Shown here: one piece after another, positions 1 to 9,923 of the stretch
Position numbering within the stretch: the stretch's first letter is position 1
Layout of the letters: the number at the start of each line of letters is the position of its first letter
NCBI GenBank assembly: GCA_020249145.1
Contig: JADCGF010000008.1
Coordinates: forward strand, 1-64,000
Reading direction: 5' to 3'
Origin: Roseomonas sp.
Lineage (GTDB): Bacteria; Pseudomonadota; Alphaproteobacteria; Acetobacterales; Acetobacteraceae
Length of the DNA: 64,000 bases
Notes under the pieces: model-generated
Database searches by the model: none
Told to the model about the DNA's origin: nothing
What the model saw: the letters and a program-made list of their open reading frames with translations, nothing else
Program-made: the position numbers and the translations under genes

Positions 1-715
1 CTGGTAATCGTGCGAACAGTATTGGCTGCCACGGTCGCTATGGAAAATGCAGCCCCGCGGCTGGGAGCGTAGCGCAATGGCCATTTTCAGCGCGCGGATC
101 GCCAGATCGCGTTTCAGGCGATCGCTGACGGCCCAGCCGATCACGCGCCGGGAGTGCAGATCCAGGATCACCGCCAGATAGAGCCAGCCCTCGCGGGTCC
201 AGATATAGCTGATGTCGCCCGCCCATTTCTGATTGGGCCGGTCCGCAGTGAAGTCGCGCTCCAGCAGGTTTGGGGCAATGTTGAAGGTGTGATCGCTGTC
301 CGTCGTCGCTTTGAACTTGCGTGTCCTTTCAACGACAATCCCGTTCTCTCGCATCAGCCTCCCAACACGCCGGTGCCCCACATCGACACCAACTTCCTTC
401 AGCTCTTCGGTCATTCGCGGGCGGCCATAGCTGCCCAGGCTCAGGCGCGATTGCTCCTTGATGTGGGCCAGAGCGTTTTCAAGCCAAGTGGAATCACTTG
501 GCGGCTCGGAAAACGCGACCAAAAAAAGGTTTAGGGCGGTTCCCGTGAACGCATGTGAACGGAAACCGCTCTAGAACCACCATGTCCGTACGTTGCCTGC
601 GGCTGGCGGGGCGGCTGCGGAAGGCCCGCAAACCGCATGGGCTGACATTCATCACGCGGCATAGCCGATCAATCGGAAATGCACCGCGCTGTTCTTCCAC
701 GAACCTGAACCTCAC
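1..715 (-). pseudogene. IS3-family transposase OrfB (rve integrase core), interrupted at 470-572
   Basis: Reading is ...TDMVVL | insert | AHIKEQSRLSLGSYGRP...; the 103-bp insert breaks the frame. Confidence 0.85.
470..572. repeat. Two-hairpin dispersed element, copy A (family 1)
   Basis: AGAGCGTTTTCAAGCCAAGTGGAATCACTTGGCGGCTCGGAAAACGCGACCAAAAAAAGGTTTAGGGCGGTTCCCGTGAACGCATGTGAACGGAAACCGCTCT; removing it restores VVLAHIKEQ in OrfB. Confidence 0.85.
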
Positions 716-747
716 GGCTTTTGGCTCGCGAAGAACTGGGGGGCTTT

Positions 748-987
748 TTATAGGATGTCCCTCTCCTCCTTCAGGATACGGACCTCACGACGAAGTCGTT
801 CATTCTCCCGCGCAAGCTCGTGGTCCTTGGCAGAGACCACATCCGTACCACGGCGCGCGCTCACCCATTTGTTCAATGTCGAAAAGCCGACCCCCAAATC
901 ATCCGCGACCTGGCGCCGGGAAAGCCCGCTAGTCAGCGCTATCCGCACCGCTTCTTTGCGAAATTCATCCGTCCTGACTGTGCCCAT
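748..987 (-). pseudogene. IS3-family transposase OrfA, ended by TAA at the expected frameshift site
   Basis: HTH_Tnp_1-type N-terminus; stop at 748-750 inside CTATAAAAAG where an A-rich slippery run is expected. Confidence 0.8.
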
Positions 988-1071
988 GGTTCATCTCCTT
1001 TGCTGCACAATATGTGATCAAAGGAGCGGCACAAAACCGTGACAGGTCCATCCTAGCAAACAAGCATTCGC

Positions 1072-1488
1072 TCAGCGCTGCCGCCAGGGCAGGCCGGAAG
1101 CCTTCCACCCTGCGGCACTGCCGCGATGCCCTGCGCCATCCACCGGGCCTTCGAAGCCATCCGCCACATTGAAGGCATGCGGGAATCCCGCCGCCTGCGC
1201 TGCCTGCCCCGCAGATTGAGACCGCGCGCCGGAACGGCAGATGAAATAAAGCTTCTGCCCCGGCGTCAGCCCCGCCGCCTGCAAATCCTCAGCGAAGCCC
1301 GTATTGACCTGCATGGACGGATACATCTGCCAGGGAATCAGCACCACCTGTTTCCCAAGTGCGGCCAAATCCGGCAGTCCCACGAAATTCCATTCCGCAT
1401 CCGTGCGCACATCAATCAGCACGGCATCCTGATCAGCGACCAGGGCATCCCAGGTATCCTTGGGGCTGATATCGGGCACGAGGGGCAT
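1072..1488 (-). CDS. Rhodanese-like domain protein
   Basis: AVLIDVRTDAEW...LYFICRSGARSQSAGQAAQAAGF matches rhodanese motifs. Confidence 0.85.
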   Translation of the reverse strand: MPLVPDISPKDTWDALVADQDAVLIDVRTDAEWNFVGLPDLAALGKQVVLIPWQMYPSMQVNTGFAEDLQAAGLTPGQKLYFICRSGARSQSAGQAAQAAGFPHAFNVADGFEGPVDGAGHRGSAAGWKASGLPWRQR

Positions 1489-1601
1489 GGCGTGGACTCC
1501 TGTTGCTTGGTTCGCCCTGCATCTTGCCACAGGCTGGGGCTTTGCGTGTAGGGTTTCCTTGGAAACCTGGGCGCGGTTCGCGCAGATAAAGGGGGGAAGC
1601 C

Positions 1602-3230
1602 ATGTTGGGATTGATGCAGGATTGGCCCTTATTGATGCATAAGGTAGTGGACCACGCCGCCATCCAGCACCCGGGGCGGGAGATCATCAGTCGGTCCGTC
1701 GAAGGCCCTTTTCACCGCACAAATTACCGTGAGGTGCGCCGCCGCGCGCTCCGCGTTGCCCAAAGGCTGGAACGTGATGGCATCCGGCTTGGCGATCGGG
1801 TGGCCACACTCGCCTGGAACACCTGGCGGCATGTGGAAGCCTGGTATGGCATTACCGGCATTGGTGCCATTTACCACACGGTCAATCCGCGGCTTTTCCC
1901 GGACCAGATCGCCTGGATCCTGAGCCATGCGGCCTCACGCGTGCTGATGCTGGACCTCACCTTCATCCCCCTGATCCAGCAATTGGCGCCGAAGCTTGAA
2001 CACATCGAACGCTTCATCATCCTGACCGATGGCGCGCATCTGCCCGAAACGGGGCTGCGCAATGCCGTGGCGTATGAGGATTGGCTGGCCGAGGCCGATG
2101 GCGATTTCGCCTGGGCGAGCTTTGATGAAAAAAACGCCGCCGGGCTTTGTTATACATCCGGCACCACAGGCGATCCCAAGGGCGTGCTGTATTCGCATCG
2201 GTCCAATATTCTGCATGCTCTGGCAGCCAATCAGGTGGATTGCCTGGGGCTTGGTGTCGCGGACCGCGTGATGCCGGTGGTGCCGATGTTCCATGCCAAT
2301 GGCTGGTCCTTGCCCATCTCTGCCCCCATGGCTGGCGCTACGCTGATTCTGCCTGGCGCCAAGCTGGATGGCGCTTCCGTGCATGAAATCATCACCGCAG
2401 CGGGCGTGAATTTCTCCGCCGCCGTGCCCACGGTTTGGATGATGCTGTTGCAGCACATGGAAGCAACAGGCACGCGCATTGATACGCTGAAGCGCGTAGT
2501 GATTGGCGGTTCCGCCTGCCCCGCCGCGATCACCAAAACCTATCAGGAAAAATACGGCGTGCGTGTGATCCATGCCTGGGGCATGACGGAAATGTCGCCT
2601 GTTGGCACCACCTATCAGCGGAAGCCCGAAATCCTGGGGCTTGATCCCGAAGCGGCACTGGCCCTGCAAGCCAAGCAGGGCTGCCCGCCCTTCACGGTCG
2701 AGATGAAGATAACCGATGATGCTGGTAAGGACCTGCCCTGGAATGGCGAGGTTTTCGGCCGCCTCAAGGTGCGCGGCCCCGCCATTACGCGCAATTATTT
2801 TCGGCGCGAAGGCGAAGCCGTATTGGATGCCGATGGCTTCTTCGATACCGGCGATGTCGCCACCATTGATACCCATGGCTTCATGGAAGTGACGGATCGA
2901 TCGAAGGATGTGATCAAATCCGGTGGCGAGTGGATTTCCTCCATCGCGCTGGAAAACGCCGCGGTCGGTTATCCTGGTGTCGCGGAAGCCGCTGTTGTCG
3001 CCATGCATGATCCGAAATGGGATGAACGCCCGCTGATGGTCCTGGTGATGAAGCCAGGCGCGGCGGCGCCTGATCTTGCCGCCATGAATGCCTTCCTCGC
3101 TGATAAGGTCGCGAAATGGTGGCTGCCGGATGATCTGGTGGTGGTGGATGAAATTCCCCATACAGCGACAGGAAAAATTCTAAAGACAAAGCTCCGCGAA
3201 GCCTTCAAGGATCACCGCCCGAAGGGCTGA
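1602..3230 (+). CDS. AMP-dependent long-chain acyl-CoA synthetase/ligase
   Basis: AMP-binding motif [21 protein letters not shown]-like motif, and C-terminal TGKILK. Confidence 0.92.
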   Translation: MLGLMQDWPLLMHKVVDHAAIQHPGREIISRSVEGPFHRTNYREVRRRALRVAQRLERDGIRLGDRVATLAWNTWRHVEAWYGITGIGAIYHTVNPRLFPDQIAWILSHAASRVLMLDLTFIPLIQQLAPKLEHIERFIILTDGAHLPETGLRNAVAYEDWLAEADGDFAWASFDEKNAAGLCYTSGTTGDPKGVLYSHRSNILHALAANQVDCLGLGVADRVMPVVPMFHANGWSLPISAPMAGATLILPGAKLDGASVHEIITAAGVNFSAAVPTVWMMLLQHMEATGTRIDTLKRVVIGGSACPAAITKTYQEKYGVRVIHAWGMTEMSPVGTTYQRKPEILGLDPEAALALQAKQGCPPFTVEMKITDDAGKDLPWNGEVFGRLKVRGPAITRNYFRREGEAVLDADGFFDTGDVATIDTHGFMEVTDRSKDVIKSGGEWISSIALENAAVGYPGVAEAAVVAMHDPKWDERPLMVLVMKPGAAAPDLAAMNAFLADKVAKWWLPDDLVVVDEIPHTATGKILKTKLREAFKDHRPKG

Positions 3231-3233
3231 GCG

Positions 3234-3788
3234 CTACAGCGCCTGACCTTCTGTCGCTGTCTTCAGACGCCTGAGTGCCTCAGCCCCGCCGGGCAGCGCG
3301 GGGTATAGCGCCAAGGCCGCTTCCAGGCTGCGCAGGGCGCCGCGTGCGTCACCTGTCTCGCTCTGCAAACGCGACAGGCTTTGCAAGGCGATGAAATGGC
3401 GCGGTTCCAGCCGCAAGGCTTCGGCCAAATCGCGCGCGGCTTCGCGCGTCTGGCCAAGGACGGCCAAAGCCTCCGCGCGCAAATGCCAGGCGCTTGCCGC
3501 ATTCGGGGCAAGCGTCACCGCCGCATCGAAATCCTCGATCGCTTCTTCCGGCAGGCGCGCATTCAGATTGCGGGTGCCACGCTGCAACAACAACCTTGCC
3601 GCCGGCGATGCCGCTTCGATCCATAATTGCCGAATGCGCGCTTCTGCCAGCGCAAGCTGCGCCGCATCCTGACCATCCCGCAGCACGGCAAAAAGCTGAT
3701 CAAGCTCCGCCGCGCGCGGCGTGCCCTGCGCCAGTGCCAAACCCGGCAGCGCCAAGCCCAGCAGCAGGGCGGCGCGACGCTTCATCAT
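3234..3788 (-). CDS. TPR-repeat protein with signal peptide
   Basis: MMKRRAALLLGLALPGLALAQG signal; TPR-like repeats. Confidence 0.75.
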   Translation of the reverse strand: MMKRRAALLLGLALPGLALAQGTPRAAELDQLFAVLRDGQDAAQLALAEARIRQLWIEAASPAARLLLQRGTRNLNARLPEEAIEDFDAAVTLAPNAASAWHLRAEALAVLGQTREAARDLAEALRLEPRHFIALQSLSRLQSETGDARGALRSLEAALALYPALPGGAEALRRLKTATEGQAL

Positions 3789-5107
3789 GCCAATTCGCGT
3801 GCCTTGGCGATGCCCTCTGGCTCCGGCCCGCCCGCCATCCAATCGAGCAATTCAGCCGTATGGATAGCCGGCATCGCGCCATCACCCAATTGCGTCAGGC
3901 AGCCGATATTCCCTGCGGCAATCACCGCCGCACCGGTGCGCGCCAGATTGCCAAGCTTGCGTTCCTTCAATTGGCCGGCGATTTCCGGCTGCATGAGATT
4001 ATAGGTCCCAGCCGAACCACAGCAGATATGCCCCTCAGCCGGTTCCTTCACGACGAAGCCGGCCTTCGCCAACAGCGCCTTGGGTTCCGCCGTGATCTTC
4101 TGCCCATGCTGAAGCGAACAGGCCGAATGGTAAGCCACCGTCAGCCCCGGCGCGGCCCGGCTTGGCGCATAGCCAAAGCGCGTCAGCACTTCCGAAATAT
4201 CCGCAGCCAAACCCGCCACCTTCTCGGCCCTGTCGCGCCAGGACGCGGGTTCTTCCCGGAACATGAAGCCATAATCCTTGAGCGTGGTGCCGCAGCCGGA
4301 CGCATTTACCACAATTGCGTCCAGCCCCTCACCCTCAATCTCCGCCGACCAGGCCGCGATATTCGCCCGCGCCAGGCGCATCGCCGGGTCATGATAGCCC
4401 ATGTGATGATCCAGCGCCCCGCAGCAGCCCTGATCCTTCGTCACCACAACCTCGATCCCCATCCGCGTCAGCAGTCGGATGGTCGCCTCATTGATCGAAG
4501 GGGCCAATACCTGCTGCGCGCAGCCCGTCAGCAAACCAACGCGCCCGCGCCTTTCGCCCTGCGCTGGGAAAACCCCGCGCCGCTCGATCGCCGAAGGCGA
4601 TGGCACATGCGCCGGCGCCAGGCGCAGCATGGCGCGCAGCCTTTCCGCAATCGGCGAGGAACCCGGCACAAGCCGCGCGAATGGCCGCGCCAGGCTGGCA
4701 CCGATCAAGGCCAGCCGAAACCGGCCCGGATAAGGCAAAACCGCTGAGAGCAAACGCCGCAAAAACCGCTCCGCCGCCGGGCGCTGATAGGTTTTTTCAA
4801 TATAGGCCCGCGCATGATCCACCAGATGCATGTAATGCACGCCCGAAGGGCAGGTCGTCATGCAGGACAAGCAAGACAGGCAACGATCAATATGTCGGAC
4901 CTCAAGCTCACTCGCCGGGCGGCCAGACTCCAGCATGTCCTTGATCAGATAAATCCGGCCCCGAGGCGAATCCAACTCATCACCACGCAACAAAAACGTG
5001 GGGCAGGTCGCGGTACACATGCCGCAATGCACGCAACTCCGCAGAATGCGGTTGCTTTCTGCAATATCCGGGTCAGCCAATTGGGTGGGGGTGAAAAGGG
5101 TCTGCAT
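3785..5107 (-). CDS. glcF: Glycolate oxidase iron-sulfur subunit
   Basis: Two 4Fe-4S motifs (CVHCGMCTATCPT, CLSCLSCMTTCPSG) and CCG domains. Confidence 0.92.
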   Translation of the reverse strand: MQTLFTPTQLADPDIAESNRILRSCVHCGMCTATCPTFLLRGDELDSPRGRIYLIKDMLESGRPASELEVRHIDRCLSCLSCMTTCPSGVHYMHLVDHARAYIEKTYQRPAAERFLRRLLSAVLPYPGRFRLALIGASLARPFARLVPGSSPIAERLRAMLRLAPAHVPSPSAIERRGVFPAQGERRGRVGLLTGCAQQVLAPSINEATIRLLTRMGIEVVVTKDQGCCGALDHHMGYHDPAMRLARANIAAWSAEIEGEGLDAIVVNASGCGTTLKDYGFMFREEPASWRDRAEKVAGLAADISEVLTRFGYAPSRAAPGLTVAYHSACSLQHGQKITAEPKALLAKAGFVVKEPAEGHICCGSAGTYNLMQPEIAGQLKERKLGNLARTGAAVIAAGNIGCLTQLGDGAMPAIHTAELLDWMAGGPEPEGIAKARELA

Positions 5108-5182
5108 GAAACCTCTATAACCCACAATATAGATCAATGGCAGAACCGGGGGCGCTGACCGCGCACCCCCGCCGAGACGTCA

Positions 5183-6115
5183 TCAAGCCTTGAGGGGGCG
5201 GGCGCCCAGGATATGGGCGATGGCGAAGGTTAGGTCCGGGCGGTTCAGCGTGTAGAAGTGGAACTCATCCACGCCATTGGCCTGCAATAGCCGCACCTGC
5301 TCAGCCGCCACCACGGCAGCGACCATGCGCCGCGTCTCCGCATCTTCCTCCAACCCCTCAAACAATTGGCCCATCCAGGCCGGCACAGAAGCACCACACA
5401 TGGCCGAGAACTTCACCACCTGCTGGAAATTGGACACCGGCAGAATGCCCGGCACGATCGGCACATTAATGCCCTTGGCATGGCAGCGATCAATGAAACG
5501 AAGGAAAGTCTCGCCCTCAAAGAAATACTGCGTAATGGCGCGCGTCGCACCCGCATCAATCTTACGCTTCAGGAAATCCAAATCTGCATAAGCCGAAAGC
5601 GCCGCCGGATGGGTTTCCGGATAGGCGCCCACACTGATCTCAAAATCACCGATCCGCTTGAGACCCCGCACCAAATCCTCGGCCTGCGCATAACCGCCCG
5701 GATGCGGCACATAGTCTGAGGCCCCCGCCGGCGGATCACCCCGCAAGGCCACAATATGGCGGACACCGGCGGCCCAATAGCGCCGCGCAACCTCATCCAC
5801 CTCCTCCCGCGTCGCACCAACACAGGTCAGATGCGCGGCCGGGGTCAGGCTGGTTTCCGCCACCAGGCGTGCGACCGTGGCATGGGTGCGTTCCTGCGTG
5901 CTGCCCCCTGCCCCATAGGTGACCGAGACGAATCGAGGACCCAGCGGTTCCAGTCGCCGAATGCAGGCCCAAAGCTGTTCCTCCAGCTTGTCTGTCTTCG
6001 GCGGGAAGAATTCAAAGGAAAGCCGCGGCGCCGGCAGGGCCGCCGGGGCCGGAAGGGCGCTGAAACGCGGGCCGGTCAGCCAGCGGGCCAAGGGGCCAGG
6101 GGCAAGATTGTTCAT
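5183..6115 (-). CDS. metF: Methylenetetrahydrofolate reductase
   Basis: LSFEFFPPKTDKLEEQLW, VSVTYGAGGST, RHIVALRGDPP motifs. Confidence 0.95.
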   Translation of the reverse strand: MNNLAPGPLARWLTGPRFSALPAPAALPAPRLSFEFFPPKTDKLEEQLWACIRRLEPLGPRFVSVTYGAGGSTQERTHATVARLVAETSLTPAAHLTCVGATREEVDEVARRYWAAGVRHIVALRGDPPAGASDYVPHPGGYAQAEDLVRGLKRIGDFEISVGAYPETHPAALSAYADLDFLKRKIDAGATRAITQYFFEGETFLRFIDRCHAKGINVPIVPGILPVSNFQQVVKFSAMCGASVPAWMGQLFEGLEEDAETRRMVAAVVAAEQVRLLQANGVDEFHFYTLNRPDLTFAIAHILGARPLKA

Positions 6116-6251
6116 GTCATATCCCGAAATGGTGAGGCCTTGGGCCATTCACAACAGTGCCCCCTTTGCCCATCAAGGCCATCTTGGCAAGGGCGGTCAA
6201 TTTGCTTTAGGCAGTTCCCGAAACCCGGCTTTTCGCGCTAAGACATTGTTG

Positions 6252-7049
6252 ATGAACCCGCCCCCAAACCGCCTCCTCGTCTGCGCCGCGCTCGCCCTCC
6301 TGCTTCTCGCGGGTTGCGCCACGCGCCCACCCGCCGATGATCCGGAAGCGCTGCAGGAATTCAGGGAAAACAACGATCCCTTTGAACCGGCCAACCGCTT
6401 CATGTTCGAAGTGAATGAAGTGATAGACAAGGCCGTATTGCAGCCCATCGCTGAAGCCTACCGGGATTTGCTGCCGAAGCCCGTGCGTTCCGGGATTCGC
6501 AATGTGCTCGGCAACCTCCGCACGCCAACCATCCTGACCGGCGACTTGCTGCAAGGTAATCTGACCCGCGCACGCGAAACTGTTGGCCGCTTCATCGTGA
6601 ATTCCACCATTGGGATTGGCGGCATTGTGGATGTTGGCCGCCGCTACGACGTGTATGGCCATTCCGAGGATATGGGCCAGACTCTGGCAGTTTGGGGCGT
6701 AGGCGAAGGCTTTTTTATGTTTGTCCCTTTACTCGGCCCGACCACGGCGCGCGATTTGGTGGGCTTTGGGATAGATATCTATACCAATCCCCAATCCCTG
6801 ATTGGCCAAGGGCAGATCCTGGATGTGTGGAATTACACGCGCCTTGGCATGACCGTGATTGATACGCGCGAAGCCTTGCTGGAACCCTTTGATATGGTGC
6901 GCAAGGCCTCTCTGGACCCTTACGCAACCTTGCGTTCCGCCTATCGCCAGCGCCGTACCTTTGAAATCCTGAACAAGGATGGCCCTGGCGGCGCGGTGGC
7001 GCCTGCAGGTGGTGTTGGCTTTGGTCAGGGCGTTTTGGAGCCACCATGA
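6252..7049 (+). CDS. mlaA: MlaA/VacJ family outer-membrane lipoprotein
   Basis: Lipobox LLAGC; NDPFEPANRFMFEVNEVID..., NLRTPTILTGDLLQG. Confidence 0.92.
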   Translation: MNPPPNRLLVCAALALLLLAGCATRPPADDPEALQEFRENNDPFEPANRFMFEVNEVIDKAVLQPIAEAYRDLLPKPVRSGIRNVLGNLRTPTILTGDLLQGNLTRARETVGRFIVNSTIGIGGIVDVGRRYDVYGHSEDMGQTLAVWGVGEGFFMFVPLLGPTTARDLVGFGIDIYTNPQSLIGQGQILDVWNYTRLGMTVIDTREALLEPFDMVRKASLDPYATLRSAYRQRRTFEILNKDGPGGAVAPAGGVGFGQGVLEPP

Positions 7050-7681
7050 TTGAATGCGTTTTGATCCAACGGCGTCTTCTGCTTGCCGGCCTTGTGATTC
7101 TCGGCGCCGCGCCTGCCCGTGCGCAGCAAATGGATATCAACCGCGCCACCGCCTTTGTGGATAAGGCCGGGCAGGATTTGGTGAACGCCATAAATGACCC
7201 GCGCCTGAACCAGGCGCAGCGGCGTGATCGGGTGGCCAATATTCTGCGCAGCGCGATTGATATTGAAGGCACCGGCCGCTTCATCCTGGGCCGCTATGTG
7301 CGCCAGGCAACGCCCGCCGAATTGCAGGATTACCTGAAACTGTTTGATGAAATCATCATCCGCAATCTCTCAGCCCGCTTCGGGGAATATCGCGGCGTAA
7401 AATTCTCGCTCGGCCGTTCCCAGCAGCGCACGGAGGAAGACGCGCTGGTGAGCACCCTGGTGGAACGCCCAAATAGCCCTGCCTTCACGCTGGATTGGCG
7501 CGTGGCGGAGATCAATGGCCAACCGAAAGTGGTGGATGTGATTGCCGAAGGCACTTCCCTCCGCCTGACAACGCGGAGCGAATATGCCGCGGTCATTCAG
7601 CGCAATAGCGGGCGCGTGGCGTCCTTGCTGGAAGCCATGCGCGGGCAGATCACCCAATTGGCGGCACGCGAGGGGGGCTGA
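7046..7681 (+). CDS. MlaC/Ttg2D family phospholipid-binding protein
   Basis: Overlaps mlaA by 4 bp; MlaC-like sequence. Confidence 0.85.
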   Translation: MIECVLIQRRLLLAGLVILGAAPARAQQMDINRATAFVDKAGQDLVNAINDPRLNQAQRRDRVANILRSAIDIEGTGRFILGRYVRQATPAELQDYLKLFDEIIIRNLSARFGEYRGVKFSLGRSQQRTEEDALVSTLVERPNSPAFTLDWRVAEINGQPKVVDVIAEGTSLRLTTRSEYAAVIQRNSGRVASLLEAMRGQITQLAAREGG

Positions 7682-7977
7682 TCAGCCGGCTTCCTTTCCT
7701 TGGATACCAAGCGCACGGGAAAACCCCGTGGCCGTTATGCCTGCCCCCGTTGGGCATCCGTTAACTTCAGCCGCAAAACACTTCCCAATATGCCGAATCA
7801 CCCTCATATCCGCCCAAGGTGATGTTTCAGATTCTCCTCCACGGATATCGCTTGCAGTGATCACGGAATTCGCAGGAAACCTTCAGAGGAAACCGGAACC
7901 ACGGCTCGCCTTTCATTGGCGGGGTTCGCGGGACTGCCGCACTCCCCTCATCCCCCCGCCTTCACCGCTTCGGTCCC

Positions 7978-8946
7978 ATGAACGCCGATCGCCTCATCGC
8001 TGAGCGAAACGCCCCCTGGTCCATGGCGCTTTATCTCTGTGGCACTGGGGCTGCGCTATGGGCGCTTATCATGGTCCTGGGGCCTGACCCCGGATTCACT
8101 GCGGATTGGCCCTGGTTGGCGATGTTCTGGGCGCTCCAAATCGGTATTGGCCTTGCCGTCCTGCACCGCGTGCTGCACCTGATCCGATGCCTACCTAAGC
8201 TCACCAGATGGCCTCCATGGCTGCTTGTTGCGGTCAGTGGCGTGGTCGGCTCCTTCCTGCTGGCGCCGCTTTACTGGCTGGTCGGTGAGGGCCTGATGCA
8301 ACAAGCTTTAGGCTTCCCCGCGACCATTGATGATGATGCCGTGCCGCCACTTGGCTTCAGCCTGGCGGCCATATTGCAGGAATTCAGCGAGATCGTCGGC
8401 CCGGTGACCGCTGCCTGGTTGCTGATTTCCTGGCCACGGCTTTACAGCCAGGCCTCGCCCTTGGTGGCGGTGTCGCAGGCCGCGGCGCCAATCCCGGAGG
8501 CCCTGCCTATGCCAAGCCCAGCCGAGAGCGCCAGCCAAAAACCACCCGCATGGCGCGCCGCTTTGCCGCGCGAATTGGGCGATGATCTGATCGCGGTTTC
8601 TTCCGAGCTTCAATACCTGCGCGTTTGGACCACGCGCGGCAATGCGCTTGTGCTTGGCTCCTTACAGGATGTTGAGGATGGCGAAGGCGCGGGCGGCATG
8701 CGCGTCCATCGGTCATGGTGGGTCAGCGCGCGGCATGTGCGCCGCATCCGGCGAAGCGGTGATGCGGCCAGCTGTGAATTGAGCGATGGCCGCGAGGTAC
8801 CGGTCAGCCGGCGGCGGAAGGCCGAGGTCCTGGCGCGCTTCGGGGACGGTGCGCGGTATGAAATCCCCGCCGCGACACCGCCACCTTCGGCAGGCTTGGC
8901 TCAGAACAAGCGCTTCAGCCCAACCTGGAGAGACACGGGATTATAG
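7978..8946 (+). CDS. Membrane-anchored LytTR DNA-binding domain protein
   Basis: N-terminal TM segments; C-terminal LytTR (ISSELQYLRVWTTRG...MRVHRSWWVSARHVRRI). Confidence 0.8.
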   Translation: MNADRLIAERNAPWSMALYLCGTGAALWALIMVLGPDPGFTADWPWLAMFWALQIGIGLAVLHRVLHLIRCLPKLTRWPPWLLVAVSGVVGSFLLAPLYWLVGEGLMQQALGFPATIDDDAVPPLGFSLAAILQEFSEIVGPVTAAWLLISWPRLYSQASPLVAVSQAAAPIPEALPMPSPAESASQKPPAWRAALPRELGDDLIAVSSELQYLRVWTTRGNALVLGSLQDVEDGEGAGGMRVHRSWWVSARHVRRIRRSGDAASCELSDGREVPVSRRRKAEVLARFGDGARYEIPAATPPPSAGLAQNKRFSPTWRDTGL

Positions 8947-9575
8947 TCCGGCTTGGACAGCCGCCCTGTCACACCCGATTCTGCCGGCATATCAATGCCG
9001 CCCAAAGCCAGGAAGCGGACATCCGTAATCAGGCTCCAGCCATTGCTGAGCGGAATTTCCCCACCTGCGATGAATTGCACGCCAAACTTGCCTTGCTCTG
9101 ACCAAGCGCGTTGGTTCGAATTTGTGTTGAGGTCAAGGTCTATTTCCCGCACCCAACCGACCCCAAGGCCGAGATAGGGTGTCCATCCCCTGGTCAGGCC
9201 TACAAAGCGGCGCAAGCCATTGATAAAAAATATGTTTGAGGCGAAATCGCCATCCGTCGCCAGGGTTGTGCCGCCTTTGGTCAGTGAATCGAGCGGGTGG
9301 CTGCGGTAATTCCACTCGAGTTCCGTGGCCCAGCCATTGCCGAACTGGAAGCCGATATTGGCGCCGAAGCCAAAGCCGGTATTGAAGCTTGCTTCCAGCC
9401 CAGAGCCGAAGCCGGCGTTGCCGACCTCGTTGAAGGAGGTGGAGCCAAGCCAACTGGCCTGGCCATAGACCGCGGCATAGACGCCCCGTGGCTCGGTCTG
9501 TGCCAGCGAAGGTCCAGCCTGGCCGACAAGGCAGGCCAGCACAACGGCCAGGCCAAGAAAACGACGGAAATTCAT
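8901..9575 (-). CDS. Outer-membrane beta-barrel protein
   Basis: Signal peptide, OMP_b-brl-like sequence, C-terminal Phe (VGLKRLF). Confidence 0.75.
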   Translation of the reverse strand: MNFRRFLGLAVVLACLVGQAGPSLAQTEPRGVYAAVYGQASWLGSTSFNEVGNAGFGSGLEASFNTGFGFGANIGFQFGNGWATELEWNYRSHPLDSLTKGGTTLATDGDFASNIFFINGLRRFVGLTRGWTPYLGLGVGWVREIDLDLNTNSNQRAWSEQGKFGVQFIAGGEIPLSNGWSLITDVRFLALGGIDMPAESGVTGRLSKPDYNPVSLQVGLKRLF

Positions 9576-9782
9576 AGACAAGGCTCCATGAAAGGATTTG
9601 TTCGGATGCGCCGAGCCGCGCCGCCTGGGCAGGCGCGAACCAACGGCAGCGGATAATAGGGATGGGCTGAAATGCCGTATCGGGCGATTGAACGAGCGGT
9701 TGGCTGGATGAATGAGCGGTAGCCGGCCGCCTGGAGCAGTGTTTGATCCGATGGAATCAACAGATCGCGCTTCTTGCCCAAA

Positions 9783-9832
9783 TGGGCCGAATCACGCTGT
9801 TATCGGGGCCTGAAAGCAGCGATCGGACCACT
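9783..9832. repeat. Short dispersed repeat, family 2, copy 1
   Basis: TGGGCCGAATCACGCTGTTATCGGGGCCTGAAAGCAGCGATCGGACCACT; matches 19845-19894. Confidence 0.8.
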
Positions 9833-9923
9833 GGATCGGCGGTGCCGTATCCAAAATGCGTGTTCTTGCCGGGGGGTGGCCGTCAGGCCATACGGGCGCT
9901 TGGCAGGGCGCGGAGGCAGTTGA

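Larger units (their letters stand above)
1..1050 (-). mobile_element. IS3-family insertion sequence, truncated by the window edge and degenerate
   Basis: Minus-strand orfA (DEFRKEAVRIALTSGLSRRQVADDLGVGFSTLNKWV...LRREVRILKEERDIL) and orfB segments (RFRFVEEQRGAFPIDRLCRVMNVSP; GSYGRPRMTEELKEVGVDVGHRRVGRLMRENGIVVERTRKFKATTDSDHTFNIAPNLLERDFTADRPNQKWAGDISYIWTREGWLYLAVILDLHSRRVIGWAVSDRLKRDLAIRALKMAIALRSQPRGCIFHSDRGSQYCSHDYQ). Right boundary is approximate. Confidence 0.9.

Noticed and set aside
1935-3161. 408-aa minus ORF
   Set aside because: Antisense to the acyl-CoA synthetase; His/Gly-rich composition typical of high-GC shadow frames, with no recognisable domain.
3494-4747. 417-aa plus ORF
   Set aside because: Antisense to the TPR gene and glcF; Arg/Pro/Ala-rich shadow frame.
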